DNA of 60,040 nt from an uncultured Lachnospiraceae bacterium (GTDB lineage Bacteria; Bacillota; Clostridia; Lachnospirales; Lachnospiraceae), in assembly GCA_946552115.1 (NCBI GenBank), contig CAMNRH010000018.1:1-60040 (forward strand). Reading direction: 5' to 3'. Shown in pieces: positions 27,240-35,484 of this stretch. The translations under genes and the position numbers were made by a program. The notes beneath the pieces were generated by a model. The model saw only the letters and a program-made list of their open reading frames with translations, ran no database searches and was not told where the DNA came from. The first letter of the stretch is position 1. Each line of letters begins with the position of its first letter.

Positions 27240-28124
27240 ATGAAAATCAGGGAAGGTTATATGCCGTTTTTGGAGTACAGGACGTACTATCGTATTGTTG
27301 GGGAAAAGACGGGAGATAAAAAACCGCTTGTACTTCTGCACGGCGGACCAGGCTCTACTCACAATTATTTTGAGGTATTGGACAGGCTTGCAGAGGAGGA
27401 CGGACGGGAGATTGTTATGTACGACCAAATTGGCTGTGGGGAATCCTATGTGGAGAACCGTCCGGATTTGTGGAATGCGAAGACATGGATTGACGAGCTT
27501 GTCGCTTTAAGGGAGCATCTGGGACTGTCAGAAATGCATCTTCTCGGTCAGTCGTGGGGCGGTATGCTGCTTTTGGATTACGTGTGCAATCATAAGCCGG
27601 AAGGGTTAAAAAGCCTGATTCTTTCCAGTACATTGCCGGCTTCCTGGATGTGGGGAATTGAGCAGCACCGTATGATTAAGGAGCTTCCGCAGGAGATGCA
27701 GGATGCGATTGAAAAGGCAACGTCCTCCAATGATTACAGCGACCCGGTTTATCAGGCGGCGGAGGCAGAGTATATGCTTCGCCATGCGGCGGGAGCCGTA
27801 ACCGAGGATTCTCCCGAGTGCTTAAGACGTCCGGTGAAAAAGGGCGGGGAAGCCTATGTCGTAGGCTGGGGCCCGAATGAGTATACCCCGATGGGGACTC
27901 TCAAGGATTATGATGTGACAGAGCAGCTTAAGGATATAAAGGAGCCGACGCTTGTCATTAACGGCGGCAATGATTTGTGCACGCCGTATATCGCAAAATA
28001 CATGTATGACCGGATTCCGAATTCCCGGTGGGAGCTGTTCCGTACCTGCCGTCATATGTGCTTCGTAGAAGATAATGACAGGTACGTGGAGCTCATGAAA
28101 GAGTGGCTGAATAAGAACGATTAG
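27240..28124 (+). CDS. Proline iminopeptidase-family alpha/beta hydrolase (S33)
   Basis: A 294-residue alpha/beta hydrolase of the proline-iminopeptidase family. HGGPG (oxyanion region), the nucleophile elbow GQSWGG with Ser105, the late Asp (NGGNDLCTP) and His (RTCRHMCF) form the triad. It would remove N-terminal proline or related residues from peptides, which may matter near the hydroxyproline/proline genes further right. The gene ends in a four-base convergent overlap with the SDR gene. Confidence 0.9.
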   Translation: MKIREGYMPFLEYRTYYRIVGEKTGDKKPLVLLHGGPGSTHNYFEVLDRLAEEDGREIVMYDQIGCGESYVENRPDLWNAKTWIDELVALREHLGLSEMHLLGQSWGGMLLLDYVCNHKPEGLKSLILSSTLPASWMWGIEQHRMIKELPQEMQDAIEKATSSNDYSDPVYQAAEAEYMLRHAAGAVTEDSPECLRRPVKKGGEAYVVGWGPNEYTPMGTLKDYDVTEQLKDIKEPTLVINGGNDLCTPYIAKYMYDRIPNSRWELFRTCRHMCFVEDNDRYVELMKEWLNKND

Positions 28125-28852
28125 ATTCCTCCGTCAAATCCGAGTATCTGCCCGGTCATGTAGGATGGCGCGTGTGCGACATCCCAGATGAACCGGGCAG
28201 CTTCTTTTGTGGTACCAAATCGTTCCATTGGAATCGTGTTTTCAAGCGTCTTTCGTTCTTCAGCGTCTAGCTGACCGTTCATTTCCGTATCTATTACGCC
28301 GAATGCAATTGCGTTTACCTGAATATTACCTGGGGCAAGCTCCTTTGCAAGAGCTTTTGTCAGACCGTTTACCCCTGATTTGGAGGCGGAATAGGCCGCC
28401 TCGCAGGAGGCGCCGCAGACCCCCCAGACGGAGGAGACGTTAATGATTTTTCCTGACCTTCGTGCTATCATAGGCGGGAGAGCCTCCCGGCAGCAGTAAA
28501 AGACGGAGGACAGGTTTGTACGGATAATCTGGCTCCATTCATAGTCGCTCATATCCATGAGAAGTCCGATATGAGCAATTCCCGCGTTGTTGATTAAAAT
28601 ATCCAGATGGTCGCAGATTTGGTAAATTTTGTGAAAAATATTTCTGACAGCATCAGGATTCCCTACATTGCCCGGTACGAGAGTACAGGAACCGTTTGTT
28701 TCTGTGTTTATCTGTGTTTCTGTTTCTTTTAATTTGTCTATGGATTTGCTGCAGTTTAAGAATACATGATATCCCTTTTCCGCGAAGTAAAGAGCAGTGC
28801 TTTTACCAATACCCCGGGATGCTCCGGTTACAAGAACATATTTTTGAGCCAT
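28121..28852 (-). CDS. SDR-family oxidoreductase (FabG-like; possible EF-P 5-aminopentanone reductase)
   Basis: A 243-residue classical short-chain dehydrogenase: GASRGIG cofactor loop, NNAG, catalytic Ser in INVSSVWG, YSASK, and a C-terminal GQILGFDGG. The SSVWGVCGASCEAAYSASK region and overall length resemble clostridial reductases annotated as EF-P 5-aminopentanone reductase (YmfI-like), more than fatty-acid FabG; I recall this pattern but could not compare it. It stands alone rather than in a fab cluster, which fits a non-FabG role. Confidence 0.85.
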   Translation of the reverse strand: MAQKYVLVTGASRGIGKSTALYFAEKGYHVFLNCSKSIDKLKETETQINTETNGSCTLVPGNVGNPDAVRNIFHKIYQICDHLDILINNAGIAHIGLLMDMSDYEWSQIIRTNLSSVFYCCREALPPMIARRSGKIINVSSVWGVCGASCEAAYSASKSGVNGLTKALAKELAPGNIQVNAIAFGVIDTEMNGQLDAEERKTLENTIPMERFGTTKEAARFIWDVAHAPSYMTGQILGFDGGI

Positions 28853-29022
28853 GGAACTCTCCTTTCTATCATTGCGGCGGAGTTTATAGCATGATTATAC
28901 TTCATGTCGGAATAAAATCCAATAAGTATAAAAAAATTATTAAATTTTTAAATTTGGGAAGCGGTTTCCGTTTTCTAATGCTATGATTGACATATTATTA
29001 TTCTTAGGAAAAGAGGAGTTGC

Positions 29023-32000
29023 ATGTTGTCCAAATTTAGTGTGAAAAAACCGTATACGGTAATTGTGGGTATTGTTCTGATTATTATACTTGGCGTAGTG
29101 TCATTTACAAATATGACGGTAGATTTGCTTCCGAGCATGAATTTACCGTATGCGCTTGTTATGACAACGTATTCCGGGGCAAGTCCGGAGGAGATAGAAG
29201 AGATTGTGACAAAGCCCATTGAGCAGACAATGGCTACGGTAAGTAACATCAGTAATATACGTTCCGTCTCCAGTGAGAACGCTTCGACGGTTCTTCTGGA
29301 ATTTGATCAGACTGCGAATATGGATTCGGTTACGATTGAGATGCGGGAAAGTTTGGACCAGATTAGCGGCTACTGGCCGGAGGGCGTCGGCAATCCGCTG
29401 ATTATGAAGCTGAATCCTGACATGATGCCTGTACTCATTACGGCAGTCAGCGGAGAGGGAGAGGATGCGGCGAAAATCAGCAGAATTATTGAGGAGAAGG
29501 TTGTGCCGGAGGTGGAAAGTGTGGAAGGAGTCGCCTCTGTTACGACGACGGGCAGTATTGAGGAGTCTGTTGAAATTACACTGAACGAAAAAAAGGTTGA
29601 TGCCTTGAGTGATGATATCAAAGCGGAGATGGAAGCTAAGATGAATGAGGCAAAGGCGGCTCTTGATGAGGCGAAAGTGCAGGTGGAGAGCGGGAAGAAC
29701 GCACTTGCACAGGGAAAAGCGCAGGCAGCCCAGGGACTTTCAAAGGCCGAGGCGCAGATGTCGGTTAAGGGGGAGGAGCTCAAACAGGCACAGCTTGAAA
29801 TTACGGAAAAGATGGCGGAGCTTAATGTATCGGAGACACAGATTACCCAGTCGCTTGCTACAGCGCAGGCGGGAAAGCAGGCGGCACAGGCGCAGATTAC
29901 GGAGCTTGAGACGGCAAAAACGAATTATGATGCGGCGAAAGCGGGGCTTGCGGCATTAGATGCGAAAGAAGCGGCAGGCTTAGAGCTCACGGAGGAGGAA
30001 AAAGCGCAAAAGGAATCGCTGAATGCTGCGGTTCAGGAGCTTGAGCCGTTGATGGAGAATTATGATACGGCGGTGTTGGCGCTTAATACGACGGTAACGC
30101 AGCTTTCCGGTCAGGAAAAGGAGCTTGAGGCTGCCCGGAAGCAGGTAGCTCAGGGAAAGAAGCAGCTTGAGGCTACCCAGAAGCAGGTGAATGACGGAGC
30201 GCTCTCCCTTGCCGAGGCGAGGGGTGAGCTTGCAAAAGGACAGCTTGAGGCGGCGACGGGTCTTGGAGAGGCGGCGGCCCAGCTTGCGGCAGGCGAGTCT
30301 GCTCTCCAGATGCAGGAGGCGCAGGCGGAGCAGGCATCCGAACAGGCCGGGGCCGCGCAGGACGTGGGAAGCATGCTTTCGGCGGATACGATTAAGACAT
30401 TGTTAACGGCACAGAATTTCCGTATGCCTGCAGGATATGTGGAAGAAAAAGGAATAAAGTACCTTGTCCGTATCGGCGATAAGTTTAAAAGCATTGATGA
30501 GCTTAAGGATTTGGTTCTCCTGGATATCGAAGGGATAGACCCAATCAGGCTTTCGGATGTTGCGAAAGTGAAGATGGTAAATAATGCGGATGAGACTTAT
30601 GCGAAAATAAACGGGAATCCGGGTATGATGCTGAGTATTCAGAAACAGACCGGTTATTCTACCGGTGATGTCAGCGACCGTGTACTGGAACGGCTCAGGA
30701 AAGTAGAGGAGGAGCAGGAGGGAATTAATGCCGTGACCCTGATGGATCAGGGGATTTACATAGATTTGATCGTAGATTCCGTACTTGAAAATCTGATTTA
30801 CGGCGCGGTGCTTGCAATTATTATTTTGCTTGTATTTTTGAAGAGTGTGCGCTCAACGCTTGTAATTGCATGCTCCATTCCGATTAGTATTATGGCTGCA
30901 ATTGTGGCGATGTATTTTTCGGGTGTGACGCTTAATGTTATCTCATTGTCCGGTCTGGCGCTTGGCGTCGGCATGCTGGTAGACAATTCGATTGTTGTGA
31001 TTGAAAATATATATCGGATGCGCAATGAAGAGGGCGCCTCGGCGAAAAAGGCTGCGGTAGAGGGGGCCAAACAGGTAGGCGGAGCGATTATGGCATCGAC
31101 GCTTACGACGGTATGTGTATTTCTTCCGATTGTATTTACAGAAGGAATTACGAGGCAGCTGTTTGTAGATATGGGACTGACCATCGGCTATTCTCTGCTT
31201 GCAAGTCTTCTTGTTGCGCTCACGGTAGTTCCGATGATGTCGTCGATTCTGTTGAAAAAAACGAATCAAAAGGAATCACGGTTTTATATTTGGATTAAGG
31301 AGGGCTATGGAAAGCTGCTGGCGGGAGCGCTTCGCCTAAAGCCGCTTGTGTTGTTAGCGTCGCTTTTGCTATTCGCGGGAAGTATTGCGCTGGCAGTATC
31401 ACGGGGAACAGAGTTTATGCCGGAGATGGAAAGTACGCAGATTAGTATGACCCTTGAGGCAGAGGAAGGGACCAGCCTTGAGGATACGGCAAAGGAAGCC
31501 GACAGGATTATGGAGCGTGTCGGCGGACTTAAGGATGTTGAGGATGTGGGAGCTTTGGTATCCTCCGGGGATATGATGGGAACACAGAATGTGACGAATC
31601 AAGTGCAGTTTTATGCGATTACGGGAGAAAATCCATCCATGTCTAACCGTGAGCTTCAGAAAAAAATTGAGGAGGTTACAGAGGATATTAACGGGGAAGT
31701 GACGGTAAGCATGTCCAATATGGACATGAGCGCGCTCGGGAGCTCCGGAGTAAATGTTCAGATAAAGGGAAAAGATTTAGACAGGCTTCAGGAGATTGCG
31801 GCGGATGTCAGGGAGATTGTGGAAAATGTAGAGGGGACACAGAATGTATCCGACGGAACAGAGAATAACAATGAGGAGCTGAGGGTGGTTGTAAATAAAT
31901 CAAAGGCGACTGCCCGCGGACTTACTGTGGCGCAGGTTTATCAGGAGCTTTATAAAAGGCTTTCCAGGCCGCAGCCGGCGATGACACTCGGAACGGATAC

Positions 32001-32829
32001 AGGAGATTATGACGTTTATGTTGCAGACGGTGCGAATGAGGGACTTACAAGAAAAGATATCCGCAATATGGTCTTAACGGTTACAAAGCAGGACGGAACG
32101 ACAGAGGAGGTAAAGCTTGCGGATGTGGCGACATTTACAGACGGTTCGGGACTTGAGGCAATTAACAGGGATTCTCAGAGCAGATATATGTCTGTAGTCG
32201 CGGAGATAAAGGAAGGAGATAATATCGGTCTTGTCAGCAACCGGATTAAGGAGGAGCTAAAGAGCTATGCAGTTCCGGAGGGCTATGAGGTGAAGATGAC
32301 CGGTGAGGACGAAACAATCAATGAGGCGATGGTTGAACTCTTTAAGATGCTTGCGCTTGCCCTTGCTTTTATGTACCTGATTATGGTGGCGCAGTTTCAG
32401 TCGCTGCTTTCTCCGTTCATTATTATGTTTACCGTGCCGCTTGCCTTTACCGGAGGACTTCTGGCGCTATGGCTTTGCGGTATGTCAGTAAGTGTAATTG
32501 CGATGATTGGCTTTGTAATGCTTTCGGGTATTATTGTAAATAACGGAATCGTGTTTATTGATTATACAAATCAGCTGATTGCTGCCGGGAAACGGCAGCG
32601 GGACGCTCTTGTGGAGGCGGGAAAAACAAGGCTCCGTCCTATTGTTATGACGGCTCTTACAACAATTCTGGGTCTTTCGACGATGGCGATTGGTTTCGGA
32701 ATGGGGTCAGACATGGTACAGCCTATGGCGGTTGTAACAATCGGAGGATTAATATATGGAACTCTATTGACATTGGTCGTTGTTCCGTGTATCTTTGACT
32801 TATTCCACAGGAGGAGAAAGCATGATTGA
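29023..32829 (+). CDS. RND efflux transporter permease with a large coiled-coil insertion
   Basis: A 1268-residue AcrB/SwrC-type RND exporter. It has the N-terminal helix, the first porter region, the central six-helix block (from about residue 588 with LSGLALGVGMLVDNSIVVIENI) and the second half ending in the LSGIIVNNGIVFIDY block. Residues about 196-449 are an Ala/Gln/Glu/Lys-rich coiled coil lying between NEKKVDAL and SADTIKTLLTAQNF, segments that are contiguous in ordinary RND proteins. It would export a drug, lipid or peptide with proton influx. The HD gene overlaps its end by eight bases. Confidence 0.93.
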   Translation: MLSKFSVKKPYTVIVGIVLIIILGVVSFTNMTVDLLPSMNLPYALVMTTYSGASPEEIEEIVTKPIEQTMATVSNISNIRSVSSENASTVLLEFDQTANMDSVTIEMRESLDQISGYWPEGVGNPLIMKLNPDMMPVLITAVSGEGEDAAKISRIIEEKVVPEVESVEGVASVTTTGSIEESVEITLNEKKVDALSDDIKAEMEAKMNEAKAALDEAKVQVESGKNALAQGKAQAAQGLSKAEAQMSVKGEELKQAQLEITEKMAELNVSETQITQSLATAQAGKQAAQAQITELETAKTNYDAAKAGLAALDAKEAAGLELTEEEKAQKESLNAAVQELEPLMENYDTAVLALNTTVTQLSGQEKELEAARKQVAQGKKQLEATQKQVNDGALSLAEARGELAKGQLEAATGLGEAAAQLAAGESALQMQEAQAEQASEQAGAAQDVGSMLSADTIKTLLTAQNFRMPAGYVEEKGIKYLVRIGDKFKSIDELKDLVLLDIEGIDPIRLSDVAKVKMVNNADETYAKINGNPGMMLSIQKQTGYSTGDVSDRVLERLRKVEEEQEGINAVTLMDQGIYIDLIVDSVLENLIYGAVLAIIILLVFLKSVRSTLVIACSIPISIMAAIVAMYFSGVTLNVISLSGLALGVGMLVDNSIVVIENIYRMRNEEGASAKKAAVEGAKQVGGAIMASTLTTVCVFLPIVFTEGITRQLFVDMGLTIGYSLLASLLVALTVVPMMSSILLKKTNQKESRFYIWIKEGYGKLLAGALRLKPLVLLASLLLFAGSIALAVSRGTEFMPEMESTQISMTLEAEEGTSLEDTAKEADRIMERVGGLKDVEDVGALVSSGDMMGTQNVTNQVQFYAITGENPSMSNRELQKKIEEVTEDINGEVTVSMSNMDMSALGSSGVNVQIKGKDLDRLQEIAADVREIVENVEGTQNVSDGTENNNEELRVVVNKSKATARGLTVAQVYQELYKRLSRPQPAMTLGTDTGDYDVYVADGANEGLTRKDIRNMVLTVTKQDGTTEEVKLADVATFTDGSGLEAINRDSQSRYMSVVAEIKEGDNIGLVSNRIKEELKSYAVPEGYEVKMTGEDETINEAMVELFKMLALALAFMYLIMVAQFQSLLSPFIIMFTVPLAFTGGLLALWLCGMSVSVIAMIGFVMLSGIIVNNGIVFIDYTNQLIAAGKRQRDALVEAGKTRLRPIVMTALTTILGLSTMAIGFGMGSDMVQPMAVVTIGGLIYGTLLTLVVVPCIFDLFHRRRKHD

Positions 32830-33361
32830 TAAGGCGATTGCATTTGCGGAAAAAGCACACGAAGGGCAAATGAGAAAAGGGACAAAGCGTCCGTATATTG
32901 TACACCCTATGGAGGTGGGAGACATTGTATCTACGATGACGGATGACGAGGAGGTTATAAGCGCCGCAATTCTTCATGATACGATTGAGGATTGTGTGGG
33001 CGTAACCCAGAGGATTCTGGCACAGAAGTTTTCAGAGCGGGTGGCCTATATGGTTGCCAGAGAGAGTGAGGATAAGTCGAGGACGTGGATGGAGCGGAAA
33101 ACCGCAACCATCGAGCATCTCAGAAACGCACCGCGGGAGATTCAGATGATTGGTCTTGCGGACAAGCTGTCCAATATACGGGATATTGACAGAGATTATC
33201 CGGCTGCAGGAGAAGACCTGTGGAGCAGGTTCCGCATGAAAGATAAGAAAATAATCGGATGGTACTATAAAGGGGTGCGGGACGCTTTGAAAACGGCTTT
33301 TGAGGGCGTGGAAGCGTATGAGGAATATTGCCGGCTGACAGAGAAGAATTTTGGAGAATAA
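32822..33361 (+). CDS. HD-domain phosphohydrolase, SpoT/MESH1-like
   Basis: A 179-residue single-domain HD hydrolase. The metal site is visible as HPMEVG, HDTIED and ADKLSNIRD, as in the ppGpp hydrolase domain of SpoT and in small alarmone hydrolases. No synthetase domain is present. Alarmone hydrolysis is plausible but unproven; other nucleotides are possible. The ATG at 32822 follows GGAGGAG and overlaps the RND stop (ATGATTGA), so the two genes are translationally coupled. Confidence 0.85.
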   Translation: MIDKAIAFAEKAHEGQMRKGTKRPYIVHPMEVGDIVSTMTDDEEVISAAILHDTIEDCVGVTQRILAQKFSERVAYMVARESEDKSRTWMERKTATIEHLRNAPREIQMIGLADKLSNIRDIDRDYPAAGEDLWSRFRMKDKKIIGWYYKGVRDALKTAFEGVEAYEEYCRLTEKNFGE

Positions 33362-33366
33362 TATAT

Positions 33367-33407
33367 AAGGAGCCGCTGTGTCTGTTAAAAAGGGCAGCGG
33401 TTCCTTT
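33367..33407. terminator. Bidirectional terminator
   Basis: AAGGAGCCGCTG pairs with CAGCGGTTCCTT with T-runs on either side, between the rightward HD gene and the leftward DUF1284 gene. Confidence 0.7.
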
Positions 33408-33418
33408 GATTTTATGTC

Positions 33419-33808
33419 TTATGATTTGCCGCATAAGATTTTTCGACAGGCGCTTATCTGGTACCATTCGCAGCTTCCGCAGATGTCTTCTAACATTTCC
33501 GGTGTCATTTTTTCCCGGATTTCTTTTGTAATGTCCTGATAGATATAGGTTTTTTCTTTAATGTGAAAGTATTCGGTCACTTTTTTATCGTAGGAAATTA
33601 CTTTTTGATTGTCTTTGCAGAAATTTTTGCCTTTCATATTCGGGCAGTGTGCACAGAGCTCATCGGTAGAAAAAACAATTTCTACCGATACGGGTTCTTT
33701 TTTTCTGAGTTCTTTAACGAGCCGGTTCATGTTTTCTACAAAGGCATCGTCATAGCCTTTCCCGCTGTAGCTCTGTGTACAGAGAAGATGGTGCGGTCTT
33801 AAGCGCAT
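33419..33808 (-). CDS. DUF1284 domain-containing protein
   Basis: A 129-residue Cys-rich protein of the DUF1284 family. It begins RPHHLLC and carries CAHCPN, a lone Cys in NFCKD, CGSCEWY and further Cys near the end, suggesting an iron-sulfur or zinc site. Its start overlaps the end of bioY by 10 bases, so it belongs to the BirA-controlled transcript and may have a biotin-linked role. Biochemical function is unknown. Confidence 0.88.
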   Translation of the reverse strand: MRLRPHHLLCTQSYSGKGYDDAFVENMNRLVKELRKKEPVSVEIVFSTDELCAHCPNMKGKNFCKDNQKVISYDKKVTEYFHIKEKTYIYQDITKEIREKMTPEMLEDICGSCEWYQISACRKILCGKS

Positions 33809-34347
33809 ACATATGCCCCCAGTCTGCTGCGGATTTTAAGCCCGATTACGGAGGCGAGAATTGCCTTTAAAATTGCCGTCGGAATAAAGGGAAGAACACA
33901 TGCCGTAATTCCGGCCATGATCGTACTGTCCATCAAAAGACAGAACATCAGAACACCGATAACATAATTTACAAGCGTGCCCGCGATAAGGCAGAGAATG
34001 AATCCCCCTTTTGCATCACGGAACCGCTCCGCTCCCAATCCGATAATAAATGCCATAACCGGAAAAGAGATAAGAAACCCGCCTGTCGGTCCGGCAAAGT
34101 ACTGGACGCCTCCGGTGAAGCCTGCAAGTACGGGCAGGCCGACTGCACCCAGCATTATGTAGATGATAGCGGCGATTCCGCCTTTTTTGGAACCGAGGAC
34201 AACCGCGGCCAGCGTAATGGCAAAGGTCTGCATCGTCATTGGAACACCAAGCGGCATCGGGATGGAAATCTGTGCCATGATGGCAATGAGGGCAGTACAT
34301 AAGGCAATGGAACAAATGTCCTGGATGGATAATTTTGATTGCGTCAT
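33799..34347 (-). CDS. bioY: Biotin transporter BioY
   Basis: A 182-residue BioY S-component with about six helices. Family segments include IPMPLGVPMTMQTFAI, LGSKKG, YIMLGAVGLPVLAGFTGG and FAGPTGGFLISFP. It captures biotin, alone or with an ECF energizing module. The BirA operator in front of the gene independently supports the assignment. Biotin synthesis genes are not seen in this window. Confidence 0.95.
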   Translation of the reverse strand: MTQSKLSIQDICSIALCTALIAIMAQISIPMPLGVPMTMQTFAITLAAVVLGSKKGGIAAIIYIMLGAVGLPVLAGFTGGVQYFAGPTGGFLISFPVMAFIIGLGAERFRDAKGGFILCLIAGTLVNYVIGVLMFCLLMDSTIMAGITACVLPFIPTAILKAILASVIGLKIRSRLGAYVCA

Positions 34348-34415
34348 AGGCTTCTCCTTATCGTAAATAGATTTTAGATTGTAATATCACAGTATATGGA
34401 TTCATCTGCATGTAA

Positions 34416-34469
34416 AGTATATAAAATCGGAGAAGAATTGTCAACTATAAAAATATTCAGGTTGACAAT
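34416..34469 (-). promoter_or_regulatory. BirA operator and promoter of bioY
   Basis: A perfect inverted repeat ATTGTCAAC-N15-GTTGACAAT (34437-34469) matches the BirA operator architecture. On the minus strand TTGACA (34444-34439) and TATACT (34421-34416) are 17 bases apart and the -35 box lies inside one half-site. Biotin-loaded BirA should therefore repress bioY and DUF1284. Confidence 0.9.
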
Positions 34470-34618
34470 TTGGACGAAAATAATTATAGTTTCCATTTTC
34501 AGGACGTGTGAACGACAGAGAAAATTATTATTCGCATTTACATAGAAAAAACAACTGGTTTGTAGTACAATATAGACGAGTAAAAACACAGGGCGGACAG
34601 CTTGAGGAGGAAATACGT

Positions 34619-35470
34619 ATGAATCCGATGATTAAATACAGAGGCGGCAAATCGAAAGAGCTTGCTCACTTTATCGGTCATATGCCAAAAGAATATTCAA
34701 GGTATATAGAGCCTTTTTTTGGCGGAGGAGCATTGTATTTTTATCTTCATCCGGAGAAAGCGGTTATCAATGATATTAACAGCAAATTATATTCTTTTTA
34801 TAGAGAAATGAAAGAAAGATACCCGGAGGCGAGAAAGCAACTGGACAGTTTGCAGAAGATATATGAAGATAACCAAAAAGAATATGAGGCTTTAAAGATT
34901 CAATATCCGAATGAACGGGTAGAGAATAAAAATGAAGCGTTGTATTATATGATGAGAGATGCATTTAATCATAAAATAAAGACAGAGTATCTTGATTCGG
35001 TTATTTATTTTTTCATTAATAAAACAGCGTATTCAGGGATGATAAGGTACAATGCAAATGGAGAATACAATGTTCCATTTGGAAGATACAAAAATTTTAA
35101 TACAAGGCTAATATCAGATTTACATTATGAGCTTTTGAAAAGAACAGAAATCTATAATTACGACTATTCAAAAATATTTGAAATGACAAAGGAGGGTGAT
35201 TTTGTTTTTTTAGACCCACCGTATGATTGTGTATTTAGTGATTATGGAAATAAAAACTATAAAGACGGATTTGGGGAAAATGAACATAGAAGGCTGGCTG
35301 GCGATTTTAGAAATCTTTCATGTAAAGCGTTGCTGGTAATTGGAAGAACGCCTCTTACAGAAGAATTATACGGAGATTTTATAGTGGAGGAATATGACAA
35401 ATCCTATGCAGTAAATATAAGAAATAGATTTAAGGCGGATGCAAAACATATTATTGTTACCAATTATTAG
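34619..35470 (+). CDS. DNA adenine methylase (Dam-type, D12 class)
   Basis: A 283-residue N6-adenine methyltransferase: MIKYRGGKSKE at the N-terminus, motif I in EPFFGGGALYF, and DPPYD as motif IV. GATC methylation is typical of this class. Fourteen bases downstream is an AlwI-family endonuclease, so this is likely its protecting partner: a GATC methylase would protect both strands of GGATC. The ATG at 34619 has GAGGAGG eight bases upstream. The gene is noticeably richer in A+T than its neighbours. Confidence 0.92.
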   Translation: MNPMIKYRGGKSKELAHFIGHMPKEYSRYIEPFFGGGALYFYLHPEKAVINDINSKLYSFYREMKERYPEARKQLDSLQKIYEDNQKEYEALKIQYPNERVENKNEALYYMMRDAFNHKIKTEYLDSVIYFFINKTAYSGMIRYNANGEYNVPFGRYKNFNTRLISDLHYELLKRTEIYNYDYSKIFEMTKEGDFVFLDPPYDCVFSDYGNKNYKDGFGENEHRRLAGDFRNLSCKALLVIGRTPLTEELYGDFIVEEYDKSYAVNIRNRFKADAKHIIVTNY

Positions 35471-35484
35471 AGCAAGGAGATTTT

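Noticed and set aside
28207-28443. Arg/Pro-rich plus-strand frame inside the SDR gene.
   Set aside because: Low-complexity shadow of the antisense reading, without start signals, opposite a clear dehydrogenase.
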